From assembly GCF_024713945.1 (NCBI RefSeq), contig NC_134682.1, forward strand, positions 2,480,001-2,544,000: a stretch of 64,000 nucleotides of DNA. Reading direction: 5' to 3'. Positions 13,377-25,949 of this stretch are shown piece by piece; positions within the stretch are counted from its first letter, which is position 1; each line of letters starts with the position of its first letter. The notes beneath the pieces are model-generated. The model was not told the origin of the DNA. It ran no database searches and saw nothing but the letters and a program-made list of their open reading frames with translations. Made by a program: the position numbers and the translations under genes. Source of the DNA: Dermatophagoides farinae. Lineage: Eukaryota; Arthropoda; Arachnida; Sarcoptiformes; Pyroglyphidae.

Positions 13377-16300
13377 CACACACACACACACACATACATA
13401 ATTCAACAAAGATGAGTTGAAGAAATTCTTATGGACAACAACAAAATTAGTTACCTATAGATGTACACACACACACACACACACACAAACATCATACATT
13501 TATTCAGGATCCAATCTTTTTTTTTTTTTGTCTTTTCAAAAATATCTGATTTTCGTGACCATTTCTTTCTTTCTTTCTTTCTCACTTGCTAATCATCATC
13601 ATCACCATCATCATCACAATATATATGTGTGTCTCCTTCTTCTTGGCCATTGATTAGTTAGTTAGTTAGTTAGTTTAGTGTTGGTTGTCTATCTTTGTGT
13701 TTTTTATATACGTTTGTTGCCATTGAACATCCGAAATTTTTTTTTCTTATAATTCGGGTCTCATCATCATCATCATGATCTGTGATCGTTATCATCATTG
13801 AATCCAATTGATTGTTGTGTTTGTTTGTTGTTGTTGTTGTTGTTTGAAGCCGAAAATGGATGGATATATGATGGTGGTGTTTTGTTTTTGTTTTTTTTTT
13901 TTTTTTTTTGGTTTGCTGGTATAAAATGTCGTGTATATATTGCTGCTTGTTTATATTTTTTTTTCTTCAAATTTTTTTTTTTTTTTTTTTTTTGGTTTTC
14001 ATCCCGCGCAAAGACTTGACAAATGTTGTGTCACGAGAATTCGTTTTTTTTGGCTGGGTGTTCATTTTTTTTTTTTTTTTTTTTGGTTTGTTTGTTTGTT
14101 TCAGCCGTCATTTTGTGTTTAACATATTTTTTTTATTTTTTTTGACCCCCACAAATTTTTATCCCTACACTTCAAAAAAAAAACCAAAATGATGATTTTG
14201 ATCTTCAATAGACAATGATGATGATGATGATACACGGTTGTTTGTTGAGATCGGTATGATCAATTCTTGTCCAAGATTTTCTGTATTCGGTGTCTCTTTT
14301 TGGGTCGTCGTGTGTTTTTGTTGTTGTTGTTGTTTCGATAATATTGCTCACACACACACACACACATTCATTCATTCATATCGAACCAAACAAGATAGAT
14401 AGAGAGAGAGAAAAATGTTTGTCACGATTTAGCATGATGAAGAAGATAATTACAAATATATTTTAATTTTTTTTCTGTTGTTGTTACGGAGCTAATCACT
14501 TGAAGATGAAAAAAAAATCAAACACACACACACACACACACGATGGCATTTATCTTCGATGAGCAAAAGAGACAGTCTGTGTATAATGTATAGACATTTT
14601 TTTTTCTATTTATTGGTGATGCTTAAAAGTTTTTTTTTCTGATCAATCTAACAAATGAATATAATATATATAAAATGAACAAATTCGAACGACATTTAAT
14701 GTTGTGATCATGATGATGTTGATGATCATGGACAACAACAACAACATATAGATAGATATTGATTGTAATATCTTGTAGTTGGATTATGTAATTGCAATTA
14801 TCACACACACACACACACAGAGCGAGGTAAAATATAAACATGCATGGCTATTAAATACCATTGATGTTTTATTCTGGCCACAATGAGATGATGCACGATG
14901 ATTATGATTATGATGATGATGATGACGATCTCATCATCTTTCTCTTTTCGATATTTATTATTATTATTATTACCAACAAAAAAAAGAAGAAAAAAAGATA
15001 AAATTCGTGTCGTTTATATAGATATTTTTTTTTGTGTTTAAGGTTTTATTTATAATTGAGAATTTGTCGGCTGATAAAACAGATGCTGTTGATCTGTATA
15101 TCTAATCTAAATACAATCTATTGATTGTATATGGTGTCTATCCATGTTTTTCATTGTTTTTTTTTTTTTTTTTTTTTGGTTGATTTCTATTATGTGTTAT
15201 TGTGTTCTAATAATAATCATCATCATCATATCGATCATTTATTCATTCTTTGTTTTTTTTTGTTTTTTTATTTTTGCGAAAAAATAAATTTTTTTTTCCC
15301 GCAGAAATTCGGTTTGAATTGTATGCGCGCTGATTTCGGTAATTGAATTTATTCATATTCATTTCACATACATGGAAAAAAAATATTGTTTGTCTTTTCA
15401 ATGAATTCTATGTTGTTCAATTGATGTAGAGATTGGTTCCAGAATATTCTGAAGAAATAATTTGTAGAATAACCGTGCAATAACATCATTATCGTTTTTT
15501 TTTTGGTTTTTCGGTTTTTTTGAGTGATCCAAACTACAATATTTTTTGTTTTGTTTTTCACCCCCAAATTCATTTATCAATGGATATGAATTTTGTTGTT
15601 GCTGTTTTTTTTTGGCCAATCAATGATCAGTAAATCAGTATTGATCATTACTACCACTTTATTTTGAAGTTTTGGTTAAATTTGGTTCTTTTTTTCTCAT
15701 TCTTTATACTGTATGATTTACTGATTGATGGTTTTGGTTGGCAAGTTGTTATTGTTTTTTTTTCTCATTTGCTTTGTTCAAGTTGTTGTTGTTGTCTCTC
15801 CATTAACTCAATATACAAAAAAAACCCGATAATAATAATAATAATAATAACCTTCGACCTTGCGGGCCTAAACTAATGTACACGGGACAAAACTTGTACG
15901 CTGCTGTTGATGATGTGTGTGTGTGTGATTTGACTGTGATCATTCGGGCAATAAACAAAACGAAATGAAAAACAATGATTTCTGGATAAACACCAGTTTT
16001 TGTGTGTGTGTGTGTTTGGAATGTTGTAAAGACTAATTGCAACAACAAAACAGCGATGATTATGATCATCATGGTGATAATCAAACCAGGGCCTCAAATT
16101 TTTCTGTTGTTGTTGTTGTTGTTGTTGACTGGTAGTTTTTTTTCACTTCATTTAATAGCTGGTTGGCCTAAATATCAAAATTGTTTGTTTGTTTTAACAT
16201 TGTAGAATTTAGAAGGACATTTTTTTTCTGGAATCTGGATTTTTATTTTTTTTTTGCACCATCATTGCATCTTCAACTGGAATAGTAATAGTGGTGTGAT

Positions 16301-16603
16301 ATATCTAATCTAATAAATTAATTTGCTCAATTTAGCACGTCAAATGTGCATTTATGTTGTTTGAATGTGCGGTCCTGTAGATTGTTGGTATGCAAAACGT
16401 TAATTTTTTTTTTTGTTCACCAGAAATTTTAATTTCAATTTCAGGTCATGATAGTGAATTTTTTTTCTCTTTCTCATACACACAATGTCTGTTTGTTTGA
16501 ACCACGGTGTGTTTTTGTAATGCCAAAGTGTTATAATTAACTTTACCATTGACATTTGATGATGATAATAATAATGATGTGCTGTAGAATGAAATTAAAA
16601 TCC

Positions 16604-16626
16604 AAAAAAAAAAAAAAAAAAAAAAA
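16604..16626. repeat. A23 homopolymer
   Basis: Run of 23 A residues preceded by CC and followed by T. Confidence 0.93.
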
Positions 16627-19381
16627 TGCAAACATTCACCCAAATAACAATGATAACCTAAAATTTGATGACTGTGTGACACCTAATCAAAATGACAACC
16701 CAATATTTAATACATCAAACAAATCATTGATTTTGAATGAATGATTGGTCAGAATGGACGACATGCCTTTCATTTTTATTTTTTTTTTTTTAACCATTTA
16801 CACGGCTAACTTTATCACATAAGCTGTCCCAATATCCCTCATGGTCCCTCATCATCACCATCATATCTATCATGGACACACACACACACACGCACAAATA
16901 AACATTCCATCTAATGATGATGATGATGGCCAATGGTTGTCTAATTGTCAATAATGTCTATCTATTTATTTCTATATAGTCGATTTATCGATGATGATGA
17001 TGATGATTATGATGAGGATGAAAATGGCCACAATATATACAATTGAAAAACCTTAAAATGACTATGACGACAATTTAACTAGAAAATTACATATCTTTGG
17101 TGCCTTGTCTTTTCATTCATTCAGTGTATGTTTCTCCCGGCAAATTTTTTTCTCTTCATTCATTCATTCATTCATTCATTGAGTGAATGTTTTTCTTTCT
17201 TTTGATTGAAAATTATTATTGAAAATGTAAAAAGAAAAAAAAATTTATTCTGGAAAAAAATATACTTATCGATCTGGGCGAAAATAAGGGCGGTTAAAAA
17301 AGAAAAAGAAGAAAAAAAAATAAAATAATGGGGGCTGACAATATATATATTAAATTGATTGGTTTACCATTTCATTTTAGGTCGTGATGATGACGATCAA
17401 AATGATGATGATGGTGGTGGTGGTCAATTTTTAAGAATTTTTTTCGTTTGTCATACGAAAAGTAATGAGAGAATGAGCTAAGCTAAATAGCTCGAACTAG
17501 CTCAGCTAGATACCAAAAAAAAAAAAAAATTTTTTTTTCATTCGATTTTGTTCTATTTGATGGAAGAAAGAAGAAGAAGAATACACCTAAGAAAAGTCAC
17601 CTGTGTATTTGTGACAGAGAGATTGAAAGATGAGCAACAATAATAATAATAATAATAACAACAACGACCACAAATTCAAGTCACAAAAATGTGATGTTAT
17701 ATGTTTCATGACTATAGTTTTTTTTTCTCTTAACAAAGACAAACGATCCGAACATTTTTCGACATATTCTCTTCAGATGAACAGATGAAGAAGAGAAAAA
17801 GCTCACGCGACAACCCTGTGACAAGCGGTATAACAAACAAACAAACAAACAAAAAAAAACCACCCGGACTTAAGGCGTACGTTTTTTTTCATCAAATAAT
17901 CGAAGAAGAAAAAAAAAGAAAATTGTATTCTTCGATCATTTCAAAATAGAAAAAAAAGTTTGAAGAAGAAAAAAACCAAATTAAAGCGGTTGACAGTGAA
18001 ACATACACACACTCACACATCTTTTTTTTTGGGTTTTTTAAGCCTGAAGCCATTGTGTGTGTGTGTGTGTGTGTGTGTGTCAGATCTATGGCCAGATTTT
18101 AGGTTTGGCTATTCTCCTTATTCACATTTTGGTTGTATAGAATCATCATTGATTGCTGAATGTTTTGCTTGGCGCACACATTGCATCAAATGTTGATGAC
18201 CGTCAAGCATTAATATTAACACAGACGCAGACCGTGATTTGAAGAAAAGTCTTTGATCTTTAAAGAAGAAGAAGAAGAAGAAATTCTTCTTAAGGTCAAT
18301 TGTCTCTTCATCATCATCATCATCACTCTTATTATTATTATATTTAAAGAAACAAGAAAAGAGAGAGAAAGAAAGCTCGACTGGAATGTCGTTATATTGT
18401 TCTTTGCATAAACATACATAGCATCTTAGCTTATTCATTGTCATAATCACACACACACACACACATACACACATCACATCACAATGTCAAGCAAGCACAA
18501 AAATTGATGCGGCTTCTCCTTCCTTTTTATTCCCCTTCCCCCATACCTCATTCAATCATAAGAGATATGATAAAATGGCCAAAAAATAAAAAAATTTTTT
18601 TCTCTACAATTGGACACCTACACATTCTTTATGTTAATATTTACACGACATCAGTTTCAGGTTGAATATATGAATTTATCAATCCTATATTTTTTTGTTT
18701 CATAGCTAAAAATTTTTTGGTCAATCAAACTGGCCATAATAACAATGATGATGATGATGAAATGATGACACCCTTTTGTCCAATTTTGTTTTTTTTTCAC
18801 TACTACTAAAATCAAAGATCAAGATCGATCGATCGATCGATCCATGGCACATATGGCACATTTATTTTATTTTTTTTTTTGAGAAATGAGTCTGTATCGT
18901 TTATCTTTTTTTTGTTCTTTTTCTGGTCATCATAGAATCTATTATTATTATTAAAGTTTTTTTTTCATTGAAAAAAATCTTTCATGAGAAATTCAATATA
19001 TAATTTAGTTTTATCATCATCATCATCATCATCATCAAGATAGTTTATGGTATTTAGAGCATTATTATGTAATTATTTTTTTGTTGTTGTTCAGATTCAG
19101 TTTATGGAGGTGGTGGTGCTGGTGGTGGTAGTGAACTAAATCGATATCATCTATAATAATAATATGAACATCCGATCATCACGACAACAATGACAACAAC
19201 GATGATCATCATCAACTTTGATAGAATAAATCAGATCAAAGATGATGATGATGATGATGATAGAAAATCCTTAAAATGTCATTTGAATCAAAAAAAAAGA
19301 AAAAGAAAAATCTTTTCCACCATTGATCATCAGAATCATCATCATAAATGTTTGTGATGGTCACTAATCTGAAAATATCTA

Positions 19382-19412
<31 letters not shown>

Positions 19413-22400
19413 GGTTAGTTCATAGTAGTAGTTGTCCGTAGCAATCATTTATTTTTGAGGGTGAAAAAAAAACGAAACAAATTTTTTTTTATTTTGATTT
19501 CGTTTATATCGAAATCGAAATGATGCGTTTTTTTTCTCAATTTTAACTTTAAAAAGAAAGCAAAAAAAAATAACAAATCTCTCTCTCTCTCTCTCTTCTC
19601 TGTGATGACCCCTCTCTCTCTCTGAATGAGATTTCTATTTTTTTTCATCATCATCATTTTTCTTTTGAATGAATGAAGCAAATTTCTACTACGATTCCAA
19701 TGATGATGATGATGATGATGATAATAATGGTTGATGATCATTATCCGAATGACATACGATCATCCTCATCATCATCATCATCGGATAGAATTTTCATGTT
19801 TTTTTCCGTTTTCACTTTTTTTTTCTAAAAAAAAAAATTTTTTTTCCTTTTTTTTGTCTGACAAACTAAACACTTAATAATAATATAATGATGAGATGAT
19901 ATGGTGTTAATGGGGAAATGGGACTACTGGTCTTTTGATTTTGATTTTTTTTTTTTTGTTTGTTTGTTTGTTGCTCGGATATATACAGAGATACGCCCGC
20001 CAATTTTTTTTTTTGGTTCCACATCCAAAAAAATTTTTAATTTCATAGTAAAAATGACACACTTTGCAATGTCTTTTTTTTTCCGGTCGTTTTTTTTCGT
20101 ATAATTATCGATCACGAATTGATTCTAATTATAATTGACAACAAACAGATCGATTAAATCGTTTTTTTCGGTTGTTTTGTTTTGCTATTTTTTTTTTTCT
20201 TTTGGATCATCATCATGATTATGGCTATCGGTGCAATATCTGTTTGTGTTTCAACAAATACCTGGAATATTTTTAGTTGATGTATGTGTGGATTTTATTT
20301 TTCATGAATAAAGATCATCATCATGCTTGGTCTCTCTCTCTCTCTCTCTCTCTGGTTGATCATGAATGAAATTTTTTTTTTCACCAAAAAATAATGCTAA
20401 TTATAGTCCAATGTAAGTGTGTGTGTGTGACCCATCAAGATGATGATTATCATCATGATGATGATGGCCATCTTTTGGCCACATTCTTTTCTCTCTATCT
20501 CTATATATGATTGTAGTTGTTGATTGAATCTCATCATCACACTTTCTGATGATTATTATTACTATGTTTGTTTGTTTGTTTGTTTGTTTGAATCATGCCC
20601 TGTTGTTGTATGCATACTTGTGTTGTTTTATTTGTGGCAGCCCCTTTTTTAAAAAAAAATTCATATTTTTTCAGCAATGAAAAAATCATGATCATGATCA
20701 ACAGCAACAACAACAACAACGAATTGTATATTGGATGGTTTTTGAATGACACATCTGTTTATAAATTGAAAATTGTTGTTGTTGTTGTTCAACTGGATAT
20801 GACAATCAATTATCCACATATATTTCTATAGGAAAATTGGAAAAAATCCGGGAATAGATAGAAATTTTTCAAATTTTTTTCTGATTTAATTGTCTCAACT
20901 AAAAAATGATGATGATTATTACTTGCAATGATCCTCATCATCATCATCATCATCATCATCATAATCAATGAGAATAATTTTCTCGGTCATCAAATTTGAA
21001 ATCTGAAATAATAATAATAAGAATCATAATCATAATCATCATTATTATTATAATCATCATTTTTCTCTCTCTCTCTCTCTCTCTGTTTATAAAAATAGTT
21101 GCACTCATTATTTTTGTTTTATATATATTTACTTGATGATGCTAAATAGCATCCATGTACACATCCACACACATTTAACCTCTCGAATGAATGAATGGAT
21201 GGATGACAAATGCTGTAAAATAGAAATCGTGATCAATAAGTAACATTGTTTTGTTTTGTTTTTTGTTTGCTGCTGCTGTTGTGATTGGTTTTAATGAAGA
21301 AAAAAAAATAAACAGTTGTGTGCATCTTGACTGAACTGATTATTATGATGATGATGATGATGATGATAAACCTGTTCATCATCATCATCATCAACGCGTT
21401 TAACTGGTTTTCAAAATATTCGATCGATCGAACGATCGATGAGACACACACACACACACACATACACACGCACAAATGGATCAATAATCGATATTGATAG
21501 ATTTCGATGCTCGATAAATGATGATTGGGGACAAGTTTTTTTTTCTTTTCTCTTTTTCTTCATTTTTTTTCTACCTGAAAATTAAAAACAACAACTGTCG
21601 TTAAAAAGATGTGTAGATTTGCAGCTGCTGCTGCTGCTATTTCAAATACCACTTCTTTATGTAATTCTTGGATGCCATCAACATCTCCTCTTTCATAATT
21701 TGTAATTTTTATTCACCGATATGACCGAATCAAAGTTTCTGATCGATCAAAACTAAAATGAGAAATGCACGAATCTGTGTGTGTGTGTGTGTGTGTGTGT
21801 TGCATACATCTCACAATTTTATTTTATATGAATTATGATCCATGCAATTATAATTTGATCATCATCATCATCATTTAAAAAGTTTGGGTCATTTAATTTT
21901 TTTTTACTTCATCTTCATTCGATTGAAAATTAGCAAGAAAAAATGATTTTTTTTTCCAAACCAATTTTGATATCAATTCAAAATTATTAATATTCTTACG
22001 TTTTGTCCATCACATTTTTACTTTTGGTCAAATTGATTTAGTATAAATGAGATAGAAAAATGAAACCCACATAGATTTACTAAATTTGATGATCAGGATC
22101 AATTGATCGATCTATCGATCGATTGAATAATCATCCGATCGATCAATATCATATCACCATATCCAATGGTTTGATGTTATGACCACCACATGATATCTAT
22201 GAAGAAAAAATAAATTCGATGCTCTTTAATTGCTTATTATCCTCATGATCATTTTTTTTTCTGGATAATTTTTCTTCATTTTTGCTGTGATCATGAATCC
22301 AAAACAAAACAGTGTCGATTTCGATCTGACCATGTATTACTAATATCGCAATAGGATCGATTTTTTTCTTTCTTCTTGAAAATATTTCTCTCCGTGTGTG

Positions 22401-25400
22401 TGTGTTTTTTTGAATGATTAATCGGTGATAATTACACTTGTTCCACATTTTCTTTCTTTTTTTTTGGTTCCAAACACTCAATACACACACACACACACAC
22501 ACACTGTTTCAAATGTCAAATATTTCGGCCTTTTGACATTTCTGTCCTTCTAGACGCCGACCGATCATTGTTGATGATGATGATGATTCTGACTGTGTTT
22601 GTGTGTGTGTGTGTGTCATGAATGCACACCACAAGTGGTATTTTTCTTATTATTTTTTTTCTGGTGACTTTTTTTTTCTTATTTTTGCTCAATTTAATTA
22701 CAGTTTTCAATTCATTTCGGGTCCGTTCGTTGTCGTCATCGTCGTCATCATCGTTGTCGTTAAATCTGGGAAACCAAATCGAATCAGGTTCATTTTCATT
22801 TTCAAATATACCTACACACAGACAAGGTGTATATATAAATGTTTCACCTTGATTTGACATTGAGAACAAACAGCAATACTAATCGACCGACTGACATTTC
22901 TTCTTCTTCTCGATAATCGACATCGAACCTCTCTCTCTCTCTCTCTCTCTATCTCACTGTGAAACATATTTGAAGACATTTATCATGACGACGACGACGA
23001 CGAAAACGTATTTTAATGGTCGTTTGTAACCATTGACAATTGACATCTTACATTTGGACTCTATGTTTTGATGATGATGATGATGATGGTGACTTTTGGT
23101 CGTCGGCATTTTTTTCTCCATAAACACTGTGTGTGCCTGACACCAATAATTAACTCTTGGATTTTTTTTCTTCTTTCTTTCTTTTTGGTTGTCGCGAATT
23201 ATAATTTTTTTTTTGTGAAACCCACCGAAAAAAAAATGAAAACGAAACGAATCGTTGATGATGATGATGAGTTTATGGAATTAGAACTAAGTAAAAGGAT
23301 TGTGTGTGTGTGTGTGTGGAGACAAGGTAAGAAAAACAAAACAAAAAAATCGAAAATGAAAATGAATTTTTCTTGTTTTTGTTTCGACGACACACACACA
23401 CACACACACAAAAACAAATTGACTTTTTTTTTCTTCTTTTCCAATCATGATTTTCGGTTTTTTTTATTCATTTGTTTTCGGGTGTTTAGAATTGTTTTTT
23501 TTTTAACAAAAATCATCGGTCATTGATGGATGAGTTTTATTTTCGACAAACCAGAAAAAATGGTTTGTCCACAGTCCAAATCTTAGACACATATGTCTAG
23601 TTCGTGATGAGATATTTCGTCTTTTTTTTCTCAATAATAATTGTCCATTGTGATCATCATTTTGGTGATCATCATTTGACTTCAATTTTTGTTTTGTTTT
23701 GTTCTTTCGGTCGGCAAATAATCTTTATATATACATGCCCCCTTTATGATCAGGTGATCAATGAATGATTATAGAAAAAAAAACTCAACCACCCACTCAA
23801 CTTGTTGATGAATCAGTCTCGGTTTTTTTTCAGTCAATTTTCAAATGGCGACATGTTTTTTTTTCTTGATCCAATTATCTCAACAAAACCGACACACACA
23901 CACACACTGGCTATTGTTGTCTATCTATCTATCTATCTGAAGGGTTTAAAGTTATGGTCAATACCAACCATGTCATGTCAAATCATGTCATGTCACAGAA
24001 AAAAAATAGTGATGATTAACCGTCAACCACGAATTTTTTTTTATATTTAATTCACTTAAAAATACCTGTGTGTGTGTGTGTGTGTGTGTGTATTATGATT
24101 GTTTGTGTTGACAATTGCTCATTTTGTTCCACACTTTTTTTCAAAAGGATCAGAAAAAAAGATTGATTAGATTTGAAAACAAAACAAAACAAAACAACAC
24201 AACAAAAAATTAGTTTTGGTTCATCATCATCATCATCAATACCTGAAAACTCTTTAATCAAAAAGTCAGAAAAAAAATCTGGATCTTTCAAAAAAAATGA
24301 AAAACGAAAGACAAATGATAATAATGGTGTGTGTTTATGTGAGAGAAGATAGGCTTGATGATGATGATGGCAGCTAGCTTTAAAAAAAACTGACGCACCT
24401 ATTATCGATGACTATGACGACAACGAAGTCGTAAGAAAGATGAAAAAACGTCAAATCAAGTTTAAGCAATGAACAACAACAGGCCACTACATCATATACA
24501 AAGCAGATTTAGTTAGTTAAAAAAAAATTTTTAGTTAGTTAGTTGATGAGTGTTAGGTAAGTAGGTAGGTATGTTTCATTCACAATTGAACACAATTCTC
24601 AATTCATTCACAACTCAAGAAAAAAAAATTCTTTTAATGAATTGTATATATGTGTGTGTGTGTTGCTTATATGCTAGGATCCTTTTTCATTCAATTCATT
24701 GTAAAAACTAAAGTCCAGTCTGTCACACATACACACACACACACACACATACACAACACATACTACAGTAACTAACTTAATTAACTTAAACAACCAACAC
24801 ACGGATGTCATCTGTCGTTGTCTCTGTATGTTTTTTTTTCTGTGTATATTTATCTGTGATCATCAATCCCACCCATCATTCATTGGTTTCATCATTTCAT
24901 TTCATTTTGATGTTGTTGATGATGATGATGATGATGATGACCTTATACTACCAGGCAGCCATCTAACATTGTGTATTGTCGATTGTGAAATGAGAAGCAA
25001 AAGCAAATGAGAGAGAAAGAAAGAAAGAAAAAGATAGCTGACCTTATACATACATACATACATACATACACACAGTCTGTTTGTCTGTTCACCAAATCCA
25101 AATGATTTGAAAAAAAAGAGCCAAAAATAGAGAAAACAGACAAAACATAGAAAGAAAGAAAGAATGAATGAATGAAAAAGAGAGAAAGAGAAAGAAAGAG
25201 GAGTAGAAATAGTAACCCTCCTACCAATCACACCTGAAAACATATCTTCTCCTCCGCCTCATCATCATCATCATCATCATCAATGGATAACGATGAAAAA
25301 AAATATATGGAGTGATTTTGTTTTTTTTTTTTTTTTTTGGTTGATTCTTTTCAGTTGTTTAACAACATTGTCATAGAAGAAGACGAAATTAAAAATCCAG

Positions 25401-25949
25401 TTTGTCGTTTGTATTTTGTTGTTGTTGTTGTTGTTGTTTTCTGGTGTTTGTCTTGTCATTTTTATATATTTATTTATTATATTCTTTTCCATTCATCAGT
25501 GTCTCTTTGATGCTGAATGCGACAACATCACATTCACCATTCATTGTAATCGTTCGACAAATTTATTTTTTTTTTCATCGTTTTGTTTCGCATCTGGATT
25601 TATTTTGTTTGTTTGTCAATGGATGCTAAATTGATCGAGTCTGATCATGTTTGTTTGTTTGTTTATCAATGTTTGTGCCATGTTTCTGTTCGTTGTTTAT
25701 TTATTTTTTTGTGATTTTTTTTCCAATTTTTTTTTGTGAATAAAGTGAATTGATGATTGATTCTTTGTTTTATTGGTTCATATCGATTCTTTTGTTTAAT
25801 TCCTGGTTTTTATTTATATATGAAAAAAAATTTTAACAATAATATCCATTTGTGTTGTGTACACTATGTGATTATAAATTAATTAATAAAAAGTTAAAAG
25901 ATAAAATTCAAGAAAAATTTTATAAACAAACAAAAAAAATTCATTCCAA

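Larger units (their letters stand above)
12151..25949. other. Gene-free, repeat-rich region upstream of disco/basonuclin gene
   Basis: No recognisable coding exon was found on either strand. Content is the same simple-repeat grammar as the left part, with (CAT)n, (CAA)n, (TTAG)n near 13655-13675 and 24525-24545, (GATC)n near 18825-18843, GA/CT-rich runs, and T runs at 13891-13909, 13972-13993, 14065-14084, 15157-15177 and 25321-25338. Two blocks of lower repetitiveness stand out: about 12150-12300 and 18080-18240. The 5' UTR, promoter and any extra 5' exons of the downstream gene may lie in the right-hand end but cannot be delimited. Confidence 0.65.

Noticed and set aside
23068-23526. 152-codon plus-strand frame, the longest in the gene desert
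   Set aside because: Composition is Met, Phe, Lys and Val/Cys/His-Thr runs from ATG, T/A and TG/CA repeats; overlapped by an 81-codon minus-strand frame of the same kind; no domain recognised.
1-25900. Many open frames of 60-150 codons rich in His, Asp, Phe, Val/Cys or Asn
   Set aside because: They are translations of simple repeats and A/T runs, often open on both strands at the same place, with no conserved motif, no paired splice sites and extreme composition.
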